Positions 1-11,003 of a DNA stretch of 64,000 bases are shown here, one piece after another. The stretch lies in the NCBI RefSeq assembly GCF_905147045.1, contig NC_065903.1, positions 2,418,001-2,482,000 on the forward strand, read 5' to 3'. Made by a program: the position numbers and the translations under genes. The notes under the pieces were generated by a model that ran no database searches, was not told the origin of the DNA, and saw only the letters and a program-made list of their open reading frames with translations. Every line of letters starts with the position of its first letter. Positions within the stretch are counted from its first letter, which is position 1. The DNA comes from Nymphalis io. Its lineage: Eukaryota > Arthropoda > Insecta > Lepidoptera > Nymphalidae.

Positions 1-700
1 ACTCACTAATAATTGCTTTTTTTGTGTTTATAACCGTTTGATTCTGTAACTCTTTAGTGTGTGTGTACAATAAAGCATATTATATTATTCTTTTATATAT
101 TTTCTATAGATAAAACATAGATGTAGCAAGGTTAAAAAATAGTGTTAGCAATTTGCATGCCTAATAGCAGAATGTACACTGATAACAAACATTTATTTAT
201 TTATTATTTGAACAATTAATACATATCATAAGCCATATGTACGATAGTTACAACAATAGTACTAAGTAGTGTCGTAGCTACTAACGCCCTCTAACGACAG
301 CACGTTAATTTATCTATCGTTCAATATAAGCATAAAATTAAATATAAAATTAACAAACAAATATATTTTTAAACTTTTTAAAATATTAATTATAACATCT
401 GTTTTGCACACCTACATTTAGAGCAAATAAATATATTATTGTTTTGTATTAAGATTTATTTGCCAAATAACGCGAATACTTAACTCGAAACAAAGAGAAA
501 ATGATGGTAATTAATGAATAATTAATTCTATTGTGCTGTAATTACTTCGGATCGTTTAAACTTAAAAGCAAATGCTATTACAGAATATTACAGTTAAACG
601 GTTTAATAATTCAAGCTCATGAGGCTCATATCTTCAAACAACCATCATAGGATGGAGTGCTACACTCAGACGATTTGAACCTAATGCACCAAGAAAATAC
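1..700. other. AT-rich stretch, no gene seen
   Basis: No reading frame, splice pattern or RNA gene that I recognise. A short TTTA-rich run near 190-210 resembles the tail of a minus-strand retroposon but has no recognisable body next to it. Confidence 0.5.
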
Positions 701-985
701 TTTTTTTTCTTGTATAGGTAGAGCAAATGGGCCACCTGATGGTAAGTGGTCAATGCCCACAAACATTGGCATTGTAAAAAATGTTAACCATCGCTTACAT
801 CGCCAATGCGCCACCGACATTAGGAACTAAGATGTTATGTCCCTTGTGCTTGTAATTAGACTGGCTCACTCATCCTGCAAACTGAAACACAACAATAGCA
901 AGTACTGCTCTTTTGCAGTAGTATATCTGATAAGTGGATGGTATCTACCCAGGCGAGCTTGCACAAAGCCCTACCGCCAGTAATA
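701..985 (-). repeat. SINE-B copy (poly(A)-tailed short interspersed repeat)
   Basis: This is one of many copies of a roughly 280-bp family. In element orientation it starts near ACTGGTGGTAGGGCTT, contains GGTTTGAAGGGTGAG-like sequence, and ends in CTTCCTATTCTATAAAA plus an A run. Here it lies on the minus strand and is fairly diverged, with the A run seen as T residues near 700-710. A poly(A) end means it spreads by retroposition. The promoter boxes are weak, so calling it a SINE is inference from size, copy number and tail. Confidence 0.75.
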
Positions 986-1282
986 ACTTTACTGTTAGCA
1001 ATATTTTCCGAAGGGGCGTTGCCTAGTGGCTCTACTTGATCACGCGATGGTCGTCGTGGATGGGACTGGCTGTTCATCAGTCAGCCAGGCTCACTTCTGC
1101 TTGAACTCTCAGTTGTGGTGGATATCCCATAAATAATATTTCAGTTGCTCAATTTTGATTTCTTTGTTCTATTTTTGTGTAAATTGTACCTGTTGATATA
1201 CGTTTACTTTATTGTTGTGTACAAGTTTTGATTTATCTTAATAAAAAAAACTATTTCCATCCTGATTCCTAAAAATACCATC

Positions 1283-1634
1283 CGTAAACAGCCTGTGAAT
1301 ATCCCACTGCTGGGCTAATTGCCGAAATGGCCCTGTGGTAAGAACGTGTGAATCTTAACCGATGATTGTGGGTTCAAACCCGGGCAAGCACCACTGAATT
1401 TTCATGTGCTTAATTTATGATTATAATTCATCTCGTGCTTTACGGTGAAGGAAAACATCGTGAGGAAACCTGCATGTGTCTAATTTCACTGAAATTCTGC
1501 CACATGTGAATTCTACCAACCCGCATTGGAGCAGCGTGGTGGAATAAGCTCCAAACCTTCTCCTCAAAAAGGGAGAGGAGGCCTTTAGCCCGTAACAGCC
1601 TGTGAATGTCCCACTGCTGGGCTAAAGGCCTTTC
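1283..1634 (+). repeat. SINE-A body flanked by inverted SINE-A tails
   Basis: SINE-A is a roughly 300-bp tRNA-derived element. Its head contains TGGCCCTGTGGTAAGAAC (A-box region) and GGGTTCAAACCCGG (B box), and it ends in CAGCAGTGGGACATTCACAG followed by GCTGTTAC repeats. Here a plus-strand body (1321-1591) lies between two minus-strand copies of the 3' tail (1283-1320 and 1592-1634). The right junction uses the palindromic pair GGCCTTTAGCCC / GGGCTAAAGGCC. Two insertions or a local inversion could explain this. Confidence 0.8.
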
Positions 1635-1960
1635 AATTTCAGTGAAAAATACCATATCATACTGTAATAGTATGGTAATTATATATTCGTTGGTCTGCTA
1701 TAAGTGAAGATATATTTACCCGTGAACATAGTTTATGTACTGCGGTGCTTTATATGTAATTAATGCGCAATATCAAAAACGATATTGGTAACAGTTAACG
1801 TGAAACTTTGATCCGGTAATTAGTTAATATTTTATAGATATTATAATAGAAACATTTATTATATGACCTTCAGTACATGCACGCTTTCTCATATTTTTTT
1901 ATCGAACTCAGCTCAGATTACTCATGTTTCATTTTGATCAAGTATGAACAATTAATTTGG

Positions 1961-2019
1961 TGTCCGTTTACCATCAGGTGGCCAATTGTACGTCCGCCAA
2001 TCTACTTTATAAAAAAAAC
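1961..2019 (+). repeat. SINE-B 3' end fragment
   Basis: Only the last 60 bases of SINE-B remain (ACCATCAGGTGGCC..., then an A run), in plus orientation. It is a 5'-truncated retroposon copy or a decayed remnant. Confidence 0.6.
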
Positions 2020-2361
2020 TAATTAAACAAAACGAAATCGGAAAATGTGAAACAAAATGTCTTATTGCTAAAATAGCAGTCTTTTAGCAATCCATGAGTA
2101 GAGACCTCAACATAAAAAACATATTTGTCTTATTTATAAAATAATTTCTCGTATATATCAAGTCATAATCATTAACGAAGATAGGCTAGTAAGCGGACCT
2201 CTGGTCTTTTCGTAGACTATTATTGTGAATATGGTTGATTCTTAAGCGCTACACAGCGCTTACTAGATGATATAAAAAAGTCACCTTTAAATAATATAAC
2301 TAATACTATTCATGAAAGGTCACGAGAGTACAAGTAAACTTTATCAATGAAGGCTTAGTAA
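2020..2361. other. AT-rich spacer
   Basis: I see no gene or repeat in this stretch between the SINE-B fragment and the tRNA group. Confidence 0.45.
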
Positions 2362-2428
2362 GTTTCCGCCCTGAACCGGGGCCCTCTTGCGTGTTAGGCA
2401 GCGTTGATAACCACCAAACCACGGAAAC
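2362..2428 (-). pseudogene. tRNA-Val(AAC) pseudogene
   Basis: It keeps both acceptor ends (GTTTCCG and CGGAAAC) and an AAC-bearing anticodon loop CTAACAC. It is only 67 nt long against 73 nt for its two neighbours, because about six bases of the T arm are missing. The outer two pairs of the anticodon stem are mismatched. It is a decayed duplicate of the intact genes at 2515 and 3171 and is unlikely to give a functional tRNA. Confidence 0.85.
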
Positions 2429-2514
2429 TACGAGACTGAATCCTCAAATATTGATTTTTTGGAACAAAAAGTATGAATACACGGAAACTAACATTATTTG
2501 ATAGACAAAAGTTA

Positions 2515-2587
2515 TATTTCCGCCCGGGGTCGAACCGGGGGCCTTCTGCGTGTTAGGCAGATGTGATAACCGCTACACCACGGAAAC
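2515..2587 (-). tRNA. tRNA-Val, anticodon AAC
   Basis: This is a 73-nt cloverleaf on the minus strand. The acceptor starts GTTTCCG, the anticodon stem TCTGC/GCAGA encloses CTAACAC (anticodon AAC), and the T arm CCCGG-TTCGACC-CCGGG is perfect. The B box GGTTCGACCC and an A box within the D arm would serve RNA polymerase III. One oddity is a G1-U72 wobble at the end of the acceptor (base 2516), where the copy at 3171 has G-C. It decodes GUU/GUC valine codons after A34 deamination, as known for eukaryotic Val-AAC. It is probably functional, though a little weaker than its neighbour. Confidence 0.9.
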
Positions 2588-3170
2588 TATAGGAGGTTTC
2601 AGGTAATATTTAAGTAACAATCAAAAATATTGAAATAACGTTCTATGTTTTAAATATGTTTATATGAATACTATTTAATCTATCTTAATAATAAGCGAAG
2701 AAAAAATTTGGTACCCCTTTTTAAGCATACAAGCTTAGAGGGTTGTGAGATTTGGCATAATTAAAATGTATATGGATAAGTGCACAAAGCTAAAATTCAT
2801 GTATATATATATAAATATATATTTAATTATTATAAATAAATTTTATTAAATACAATAGAGTCCGTTATTAATGTCAAACACATAGTCATAATGTTTACAA
2901 ATTTTCAGCTCGATGCGAATTATTGCAAGATTATTACTATTTTTTTCGTCTTTTTTGACCGGATTATTACTGTTAATGTAGGCTAGACTTTACCAGATGA
3001 TCTTGAATCCTAATTGTAGTTAAGCTATATATTTAGAAAGGTCTTCCCAAGGTGCGACAAATCCGATTCTCTGATTTCTGTGTCCAGTTGGGCGTAACTG
3101 CCCTGTAACTGATTCAGACAACAAATAAAAACGATGGTGTAAGCTGAGAGATTTTAATTATAAAAAGTAA

Positions 3171-3243
3171 TGTTTCCGCCCGGGATCGAACCGGGGACTA
3201 TCTGCGTGTTAGGCAGATGTGATAACCGCTACACCACGGAAAC
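3171..3243 (-). tRNA. tRNA-Val, anticodon AAC
   Basis: This is the best of the three tandem tRNA-Val copies, 73 nt long. The 7-bp acceptor GTTTCCG/CGGAAAC is fully paired with an A discriminator. The anticodon stem TCTGC/GCAGA carries loop CTAACAC (AAC), and the T loop GGTTCGATCC matches the polymerase III B box. No intron and no encoded CCA are seen, as expected for a eukaryotic gene. T-rich sequence lies downstream on the minus strand (ATTACTTTTTATAA), a plausible polymerase III terminator. Spacing to the middle copy is about 580 bp. Confidence 0.95.
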
Positions 3244-3244
3244 T

Positions 3245-4090
3245 ATGAAAGAGTACCGCAAATATTTCAATCACAATCAAACAAATCAATAATTAAAGGT
3301 ATAAAATAATAATAAGTATATTAATTTCTCTCTTACATTATAAAATATCTGTATCAGGTCTCGCTCTTCCATAACTAGAACAAATTCGTTACATACCATA
3401 AATTATATAAACTTAAATGAAAAGAAAAACTAAAATAAAAGAAAACCTTAGTGTAAACAGCAACAAAATAAAATAATTTTTAATCCAAAATTTGTTTTCA
3501 AACATGCATGCATATGATTAAAAAACCTTTCGAAATAACAAATATTATAAAAAAATATTTTAACAAAAAGTATCTTGAATTTTACATTCAGTGTCTGCGG
3601 AATATTTTTAAAAATAAATACGAATGTTATGCTTCATTCAAAAATAATGCGAAATGAGCTATGTAGTCTACCTATTGTAGTTCGTAGCAAATAATCTCGT
3701 AGCACATCGTAGCGCATTGTAATTCGCTACCTAATGACTTCTTCGACTATTTCCCGATAGACCGGAATTGTTTTTGAATAATAACACGTTGAAATGAAAA
3801 CTAACTGAAGTTGGCTTTTATATATAAACATATTCTTAAAATAATATTAATAGTTGAATATTTAGATTTTTTATTGACTTCCGTAGCGATTGCCATAGCG
3901 CTTTTATGTTACGAATTAAATGAAAATATATAAAATATAAAAGTATCGAGCTATTTGAAAATCCATATTGTTACAACCAATATTAAAACATAATGCATTT
4001 TTGTGTTCTATTACATTTTTTTGATCGCCTACGCTCATATAAATTTAATCATTGTGTATAATATAGTTATAATAATCATTGTGTATATTT
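3245..4090. other. AT-rich stretch, no gene seen
   Basis: I see no recognisable coding sequence. Around 3660-3760 the motif CGTAGC recurs several times (GTAGTTCGTAGC, CTCGTAGCACATCGTAGC); similar CGTAGC-rich text occurs near 5770-5830. It may be a degenerate simple repeat. Confidence 0.4.
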
Positions 4091-4094
4091 CTGT

Positions 4095-4300
4095 TATAAT
4101 TCATCTCGTGCTTTTCGGTGAAGGAAAACATCGTGAGGAAACCGAATTCATCGAAATTCTGCCACATGTGTATTCCACCAACCCGCATTGGAGCAGCGTG
4201 GTGGAATAAGCTCCAAACCTTCTCCTCAAAAAGGGAGAGGAGGCCTTAGCCCAGCAGTGGGACATTTACAGGCTGTTACTGTTACTGTACTGTTACTGTA
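4095..4300 (+). repeat. SINE-A, 5'-truncated
   Basis: It begins in the middle of the element at TATAATTCATCTCGTG and runs to the normal 3' end. The tail is expanded into TACTGT-like repeats (CTGTTACTGTTACTGTACTG). An internal stretch around 4144 is deleted relative to other copies (the GCATGTGTCTAATTTCAC segment). Confidence 0.85.
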
Positions 4301-4578
4301 TAATATATAATATACACACGTTTTCTGTTGCGTTATTATATGTGTTGATTAAAGCAAACTTTCAAGTGATTAAGGAAGTTCATATAGGCAGGCAACAAGC
4401 TTTTTTTACCAATACCCTCGATATATTACCAAGTACACAAAATTCGAATTTGTCTCACAGCAACAAGTTACGTAAGCATTTTTACTACGATATACTGCGC
4501 AAACATGCTTTAAATATGAATTTGATTTTGCTACTCTATATCCTTGCTTCCTTTCTTAATAAAATCCGAAATTACATC

Positions 4579-4724
4579 CTGAAATTAGACACATGCAGGT
4601 TTCCTCACGATGTTTTCCTTCACCATCAAGTACGAGATGAATTATAAACACAAATTAAGCATATGAAAATTCAGTGGTGCTTAACCAAGTTTGAACCCAC
4701 GATCATCGGTTAAGATTACGCGTT
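4579..4724 (-). repeat. SINE-A head half, minus strand
   Basis: It contains the B-box region (TTTGAACCCACGATCATCGG on the plus strand) and the central GAGGAAACCTGCATG segment. The 3' half is missing. It lies in opposite orientation to the copy at 4095, about 280 bp away. Confidence 0.8.
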
Positions 4725-4833
4725 ATATTTTGGAGAAAAAGAAAAAATGCAACAGATAAAATGAGAAAATTTCTACCACTACGCAGTGACAATTTGATAA
4801 AAAATACTCAAATTAAATAAAAAAACTCAGCAT

Positions 4834-5520
4834 TTGTAGCGTGGTAGCGTGGGTAGTAGCCCGCACCACCAAAGCTCCGGACATTATATCTAAGAAGAGA
4901 GCCTTTAACTCGGCTGCCAAGTTCTACAAGAAGGTTCTCAAGAAGGCTCGTTTCAATCAAACTAGACGCCTTGGGACTAGATTAGCTTCCTATCCCCGTG
5001 GTAGTAAAGCATTTTGGTCCCTGCTCAAGTCGGTTGAGACGAACTTCAGTCGTCCATCACTGCCTCCACTACTGAAGCCCGACGGATCGCTGGACTTCAC
5101 GGCAACAGAAAAGGCTAACTTGCTAGCGGCTAACTTGCTTGAACGTGAATAAGGCCAGTGGCCCTGACGGGATTCCAGCAAGAGTCAGACCTTGGAACAC
5201 CTTCGTTAGATTGCCTGTCTGTCGGTTTTCTACAGAATATATGTCGGAGAGTGTGCCCAGGAACTATTTAATTTGGTTCCTCCGTCACCATTTTACCATA
5301 GATCTGCGAGGCATCGTAAAGATCTGCACCCATACGTAGTTGATGTATCTAAGACACGTACGAAACGATTTGCTTCCTCGTTTCTGATACGCACCGCTAA
5401 GATCTGGAATACCCAGGTTGGGCCTCCGTTTTTCCCACCACCTACGATATGGGTACCTTCAAGTCTAGAGTGAATAGGCATCTTCTAGGCAAGCGCGCTC
5501 CATCTCAGAATGTATCATCA
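4834..5520 (+). pseudogene. CR1/jockey-group LINE ORF2 remnant
   Basis: A conceptual translation near 4841-5150 has the arginine- and lysine-rich linker that precedes reverse transcriptase (RGSKAFWSLLK, SLPPLLKPDGSLDFTATEKA). It is followed in another frame by NKASGPDGIPA, the start of the reverse transcriptase domain. The text then jumps to the C-terminal end of such proteins: PPSPFYHRSARHRKDLHPY, KTRTKRFASSFLIRTAKIWN and a stop near 5474. Nearly all of the reverse transcriptase, including YxDD, has been deleted, and frames are shifted. It is a dead, internally deleted copy. I assign the clade from remembered family resemblance, so the group is safer than the clade. Confidence 0.75.
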
Positions 5521-6490
5521 TTTTCCATCAGGTGTGATAACAGTCAAGCGCTAGCTTATATATTAAAAAAAATCTTTAATTCGTGTTATAAGTGCAATTG
5601 ACCTAAGCTTAAAGCTGTGATATTAAAATATAAAACGGCTGGGCTTAATTTGTGTACGTCATTATTGGTTCTATAATAGTTAATATTTATTTACTAAGTT
5701 TTATATATTCATTCTCATTCGATTGCACCTAACAATATATAAATAATTTTGATACATAATTTTATACTATTATCGTAGCATCGTAGGCCGCCAAAACGTA
5801 GCTACTTGTAACTTCGTAGACATGACTAATGAGATATTAAGGGATGATTTCCCAGCAGAATTCGAGGCGGTTTGGGTAAATAAGTTTCAAATCAATTACG
5901 TGACAGTAGTTTATGTATACATTTTAGAAGTATAAGTATAATACTTTAATGATGCCCGGTTTCTGAAGTTCATAGTTATAATGTCATTAACTATTGATTA
6001 AATAAAATTGTTCATAAGATTAATTCAAGATTAATTAAGTCGGTTAATTGTTACTGCTATTCTGAATAAACAACGAGTTATTCAACAACTATGAAATCAG
6101 TAGTCAGTTCTTTATTATGCCAATAGATGAGCTGAGAAAGAAAGATGACTCTCGTCAAAGTTTTGTACTTAGTTTTATTAATAATATATTTTTTCTGAAA
6201 GTAAGTATGTCACCGAAAATATTTTATTAATATAGAAAGTAAAACGTCAATGTCTTTGTTGCTGTTTTTGTGCTTGGAATTTAAATTTGTTTGAGAGCTT
6301 TGATTTTGATATTCATCGCCTTTTTTGTGTCGATTGTTCCTCATCCTTTGTCGACTGTACTGGAATCTGGGAAACGAAGCAAAAATTTAATAATTTTAAC
6401 CTTTATTCTTTACTGAAAATTGATATACTCGTAAATAGCAGTTGATATTGGTGACAAAATAAAACGTCAAATAAATTCAATGGCACCTAT
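5521..6490. other. AT-rich stretch, no gene seen
   Basis: I recognise no coding sequence. It runs from the LINE remnant to the TTTA-repeat tail at 6497. Confidence 0.4.
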
Positions 6491-6496
6491 TTGTCG

Positions 6497-7110
6497 GTTA
6501 AGTTATTTATTTATTTATTTATGTTGTTTTGGACAACCAACAGTAGATACATTAGATAGACAGTTAAATAGAGGTTGAAAAGGTTTATTTGACAACGTTC
6601 TACAAATTATAGGTTATCACATCATTCGTTAAAGCATCACATTATAAATAGTAAATAAAGTTAATCGTTAACAAGTCCATAAAAATATAAATACATTAAC
6701 ATCATTAAAATAAAGATATTGTGAAATTATTATTAATATGAATATTTATATAAACTTACATAAAATTTTAACAAAGAAAATAAAAAAGGTCATAATTCTA
6801 TATAAGTAATGAATAATAAGTGAAATTGGATCGATTGCAAGATAGTTCAATGAGGGCAACTATTTAGGTAATTCAAAATTTTGCGTTTCAACTGAGCCAG
6901 ACTATTATGGAAAATATCCAAATCAGCTACTAGTTTTGAAATGCTATTGTATAAATCTGATAAACGGGATGTAAGTGATTTTTCCTCATTGCGTCCTGTC
7001 TTTTACACATGTTCCTATTGTGTAAAAGATTACCTATTCGTCTTCTATTGCTACGAGGTAAATTAAATGTCAATGTGGCCAAAAACTTGGGGCTATCAGT
7101 AATAAGTTAA
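6497..7110 (-). pseudogene. LINE-like 3' remnant with TAAA-type tail
   Basis: On the minus strand the end of the stretch is a (TAAA)n run (TTTA repeats near 6500-6524 on the plus strand), as in many LINE tails. Inside, minus-strand frames give pieces such as PRSNRRRIGNLLH and, after a frameshift, SRLSDLYNSISKLVADLDIF. These read like the C-terminal part of a retroelement protein. I cannot name the family. The coding sequence is broken by frameshifts. Confidence 0.5.
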
Positions 7111-7119
7111 CCTAAGCTT

Positions 7120-7500
7120 AAACGAACAATGCTTAAGATTACGTCGTTAAAGTTGAAACGCACTATCAAAAGTTGAAGTTGAAGAAAAGTTCAACCGATA
7201 ACGCTAAGGAAAAGAAAAATAGTCTATAAAAGTACCTTAGAAACCAGGCATGAGAAGGTAAAGGGCTAGTTTTTTCTTGAATCACCTATTTTTGAGATTG
7301 TAACATTCATATTTTGATTAAATTAATTGATTTTATTATTTTACAGTGTCATATTTCATTAGCATTTTTTTATTTTTTTCTCGCGTCGTTTTGGAATATG
7401 AAGCACTAAAGGTTGGTTGATGCATAAATGTGACACAATATCTTTCGATAAATGCAGGGTTTCTGAAGATTATTAAATCTTATATATTATATAATAAATC
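7120..7500. other. AT-rich spacer
   Basis: I see no gene or named repeat. Confidence 0.4.
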
Positions 7501-7502
7501 TT

Positions 7503-7975
7503 ATACTGGTGGTAGGGCTTTTGTGCAAGTTCGTCTGAGTAGGTACCACCCTTTTTTATCGCTGGAAAAACGCGTTACGCGTTTCCCCCACGGGAACAGG
7601 GGGGGGGGTATGTGGGGATCACCGGTGTCCAAGGTGCCGAGTGCGCCCCGAACATGGGAATACCTACTAAAAAACCAGCGGTACTCTTTCCGTCTTAAAG
7701 TTGGAGCGCCACAGGATCGCTTGCGCATACTACCGTGAAGGGGAGGTACCACCCACTCATCAGATATTCTACCGTGAAATAGCAGTACTTGGTGTTGTTG
7801 GGTTCTGGTTTGAAGGGTGAATGATCCAGTGTAATTACAGGCACAAGGGACATAATATATTAGTTCCCAATGTTGGTGGCGCATTGACGATGTAAGCGAT
7901 GGTTAACATTTCTTACAATGCCAATGTCCATGGGCGTTGGTGACCACTTACCATCAGGTGGTCTATATAATAATA
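7503..7975 (+). repeat. SINE-B copy interrupted by an R1-type insertion
   Basis: This is a plus-strand SINE-B from ACTGGTGGTAGGGCTT to the 3' region CCATCAGGTGG. It is split after AGGTACCACCC by a 192-bp insertion, and the same 11 bases resume on the far side (7541-7551 and 7744-7754), a target-site duplication. Without the insertion the SINE reads normally. Confidence 0.85.
7552..7743 (-). mobile_element. 5'-truncated R1-type LINE 3' UTR
   Basis: On the minus strand it reads as an R1-type 3' UTR: GGTTTTTTAGTAGGTATTCC resembles the GGTTTTAGTGGGTAGGA box of the array at 46-54 kb. Near the end is a hairpin ACGCG-TAA-CGCGT followed by TTTTTCCAGCG and an A-rich tail. It is flanked by the 11-bp duplication AGGTACCACCC. 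No coding sequence remains. Confidence 0.75.
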
Positions 7976-8089
7976 TCCTGGGACATTTTTCACACAAGGC
8001 CATCTGATCTCAAATTAAGCTCAAATTAAGTAAAGAGCTTGTACTATGGAAACCAGACAACTGATATACTACATATACTATTTTTCTTT

Positions 8090-8237
8090 TGTAAATACAT
8101 ACTTATATAGATAATTACACCCAGACTCAGGACAAACAGACATGTTCATGCACACAAATGTCTGTCCTGGGTGGGAATGGAACCCACAACCTTCGGCGTG
8201 AAAGGCAAGCATCCACCAACCATGCCAACCGGCTCGT
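8090..8237 (-). repeat. tRNA-headed SINE (family D)
   Basis: In minus orientation it starts CGAGCCGGTTGGCATGGTTG and carries a B box GGGTTCCATTCCC about 50 bases later. It then has the internal inverted pair CCAGGACAGACATTTGTG / CATGTCTGTTTGTCCTGAG. The tRNA-like head and the short body are typical of a lepidopteran SINE. It is a different family from SINE-A, -B and -C. Confidence 0.7.
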
Positions 8238-8239
8238 CA

Positions 8240-9035
8240 AATGGTGGTCCATATGCTCTTCTGCCTACCTAAACTATAAAATAGATGTTCTATTTTCCAA
8301 ATACGATATGAATTTATAGTATGCGCAATAATAACACATATGAAAAATTGGTACTTGTATGGATATAAAACCACAATCTTTCAATAAGATCCACATGTGC
8401 ACCATGCCGCCTGCGCTTAAAGATTTATTTCAAAATAATATGGAAGGTATTAATTTTATTAAGTTTATATTTCAGTACAATTTATTATTTTTCTGTACAC
8501 AAACTCTGTATAACGTGGCTTATCCCAAATAAGCTTTTATGTAGAATGATCATAAATATCGTCATGACAACAGAGCCATGACTGTACATGAAATATTCAT
8601 TGAAAAAGATTAATTGCTCGGAACTATTATTATAGGTATAGCGGTCGATCAATAACCAATAACGACGAGTTTAACGATGAACTAGATTTAAATGAACTAG
8701 TATTATATATATATATATATAATGCCGTGTATGTAATTGTTATTTGCTTGTCCTTCTTCCTGAGGTAAATTCTTAAAGAAAAAGGATTCCGCGGTAAATT
8801 TTGGCTATATATATGATACCTACGAATGTAATGGGATAGCTCTCTTATTCTCTGTAAGAAGATTCTGTAATCTGTTCTGTGTCGATACCACAATTTAATT
8901 TGTGTTCGAAATTATTTTAAAAATTAAACGAAGAAAAGCTAAAGTAAAAGATTTTTAAAAATAAATTTCATAACTATATAAAATACATTTGAATTCGGAA
9001 TTTTAAGTAGAATAAAAGATATGAATCTTTTTTTT
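8240..9035. other. AT-rich stretch with a short (TA)n
   Basis: A (TA)11-type run lies at 8701-8722. I see no supported gene; an open minus-strand frame across 8630-8893 has simple-sequence character and no recognisable domain. Confidence 0.4.
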
Positions 9036-9317
9036 ATGATATAGGTTGACGTACGAGTATATGGACCACCTGAAAGAAAGCGGTCACCAACGCTCGTAGA
9101 CATTGGTATTATAAGAAATGTTAACCATCGCTTAAATTGTCAATGCGCCACCAACTTTAGGAACTAAGATGTTATGGCCCTTGCATCTGTAATTACACTG
9201 GCTCACTCACCCTTCAAACCGGAACAAAACAATACCAAGTACTGCTGTTTTGCGGTTGAATATCTGATGAGTGGGTGGTACCTACCCAGACGAGCTTTCA
9301 CAAAGCCCTGCCACCAC

Positions 9318-9320
<3 letters not shown>
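9036..9320 (-). repeat. SINE-B copy
   Basis: It is a full-length but diverged minus-strand copy, from the A-tail side (TTTTTTTATGATATAGG near 9036) to the head CTGCCACCACTAA. A long (TA)n run directly follows the head. Confidence 0.8.
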
Positions 9321-9381
<61 letters not shown>

Positions 9382-9382
9382 C
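9319..9382. repeat. (TA)n microsatellite
   Basis: A nearly pure AT/TA dinucleotide run with a few interruptions (ATACAT) abuts the head of the SINE-B copy. Confidence 0.9.
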
Positions 9383-10660
9383 CAGTAAATGTATAATCTT
9401 CACACTAGCCGAAAGTATTATTGTTTATTCCAATTATTTTCTCATATAACGTCATCACGAATATAGTAAGGGGCTGAGCATCGGTTTCATTATAAATCGC
9501 TTATCTTCGTACTCTGAACGTCGTTTGTTTGAAAATTAAATTACTTCAAAGATGATTTGAATAACAAATAGCTTCCTAATTAATTGTTTACCCTATGTCA
9601 CGAATTCCGTCAGGTGTTCTGTTTAATTTAATTAAAGGTTGCGTAACTTCGACCGGTCTATTGTTGAACGAAGTTAAATAACGCTCATAATTTTATTGTT
9701 ACCTTTCAACAGACTTATAAATAAAACCCTCGTTCCGAAATTCTGAAATTCGGTGTTTATCTTCATATATAGTATTTATACATATATTTTAAGCTAACAA
9801 ACTTCCACAGACGTGCTGTACGTGCCTTTGGTGTGGCTCTCTATTATTTTTAATGTGGCTTATGTTTTTATTATTAGACAGCTTTATAAACAAGTTTCAG
9901 GATTGCAAATTTAATTGGCTTATATTTTGCTATTCATATGATATTATATTATATGAATCCAACAAATTTTAATTCTACGTTTCTATTTGAATATGTAATC
10001 GTGTGATTTTTATGAAAAACTTATATATATTTAAGTAAAACGATTTCGAAGTCATGACTTACAGTAATTTTTTAACTAAACAAAAAGACAAAACCAAACA
10101 TATAACACTGTTATGCCTATCGTATTATTTAGCTATATATTTATATATAGCTTATTTACGAAAAACTTATAAAATGATACGTTTCATTAATCATGATTAA
10201 TTTTCGTTTTGGTGTTTCATTTTTACAACTGCCATATAATCTTTCCGCCTTTTTATTAAACTCCTCTTGTATTGGCTTGGCTCCAAATTCTTGTGGGAGG
10301 ATTCGTTTGACCATTAATAAATAAATACAGTCAAGACATAAGTCAGTGCCTTCAATATTGCCTTAATAATAATTTTATTTATTTTATGATTGAATTTATT
10401 TTATGACTTTATGCTAATATAATTAGCGTCTCTTTTGCTTGATTTATCTCTGGATCTTTATATAGAGGAGAAGGTTTTTCTCTAATTTGAACTTCATTTT
10501 TATTTTATATTCGCTTTGATCAAGTACTCGACGTATAAAAGAAATTGATTCCGGCAGTTACACAATCTTCACCCACGAGCCAATTTTTGTTGATCAACTG
10601 CAACAAAATATTTCTTACAGTGCCCATGGATAGATGTAGCCCATAGGTTGTGTCCACTTT
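9383..10660. other. AT-rich stretch, no gene seen
   Basis: I see no supported coding sequence or repeat of a family recognised elsewhere in the window. Confidence 0.4.
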
Positions 10661-11003
10661 TTTTTTTTTTTTATAAAATAGGAAGACGGACGAGCATATG
10701 GGCCACCTGATGGTAAGTGGTCACCAAACGCCCTTAGACATTGGCATTGTAAGAAATGTCAACCATCGCTTACATAGCCAATGCGCCACCAACCTTGGGA
10801 ACTAAGATTTTATGTCCCTTGTGCCTGTAATTACACTGGCTTACTCACCCTTCAAACCGGAACACAACAATAATAAGTACTGCTGTTTTGCGGTAGAATA
10901 TCTGATGAGTGGGTGGTACCTACCCAGACGAGCTTGCACAAAGCTCTACCACCAGTAAACAAAGCTCTACCACCAGTCACAAAGCTCTACCACCACTTAC
11001 CTT
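10661..11003 (-). repeat. SINE-B copy with triplicated head end
   Basis: The minus-strand copy has its A tail shown as a T run at about 10661-10672. At the head, the segment ACAAAGCTCTACCACCA is present three times in a row (about 10938-10997), where other copies have it once. Confidence 0.85.
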
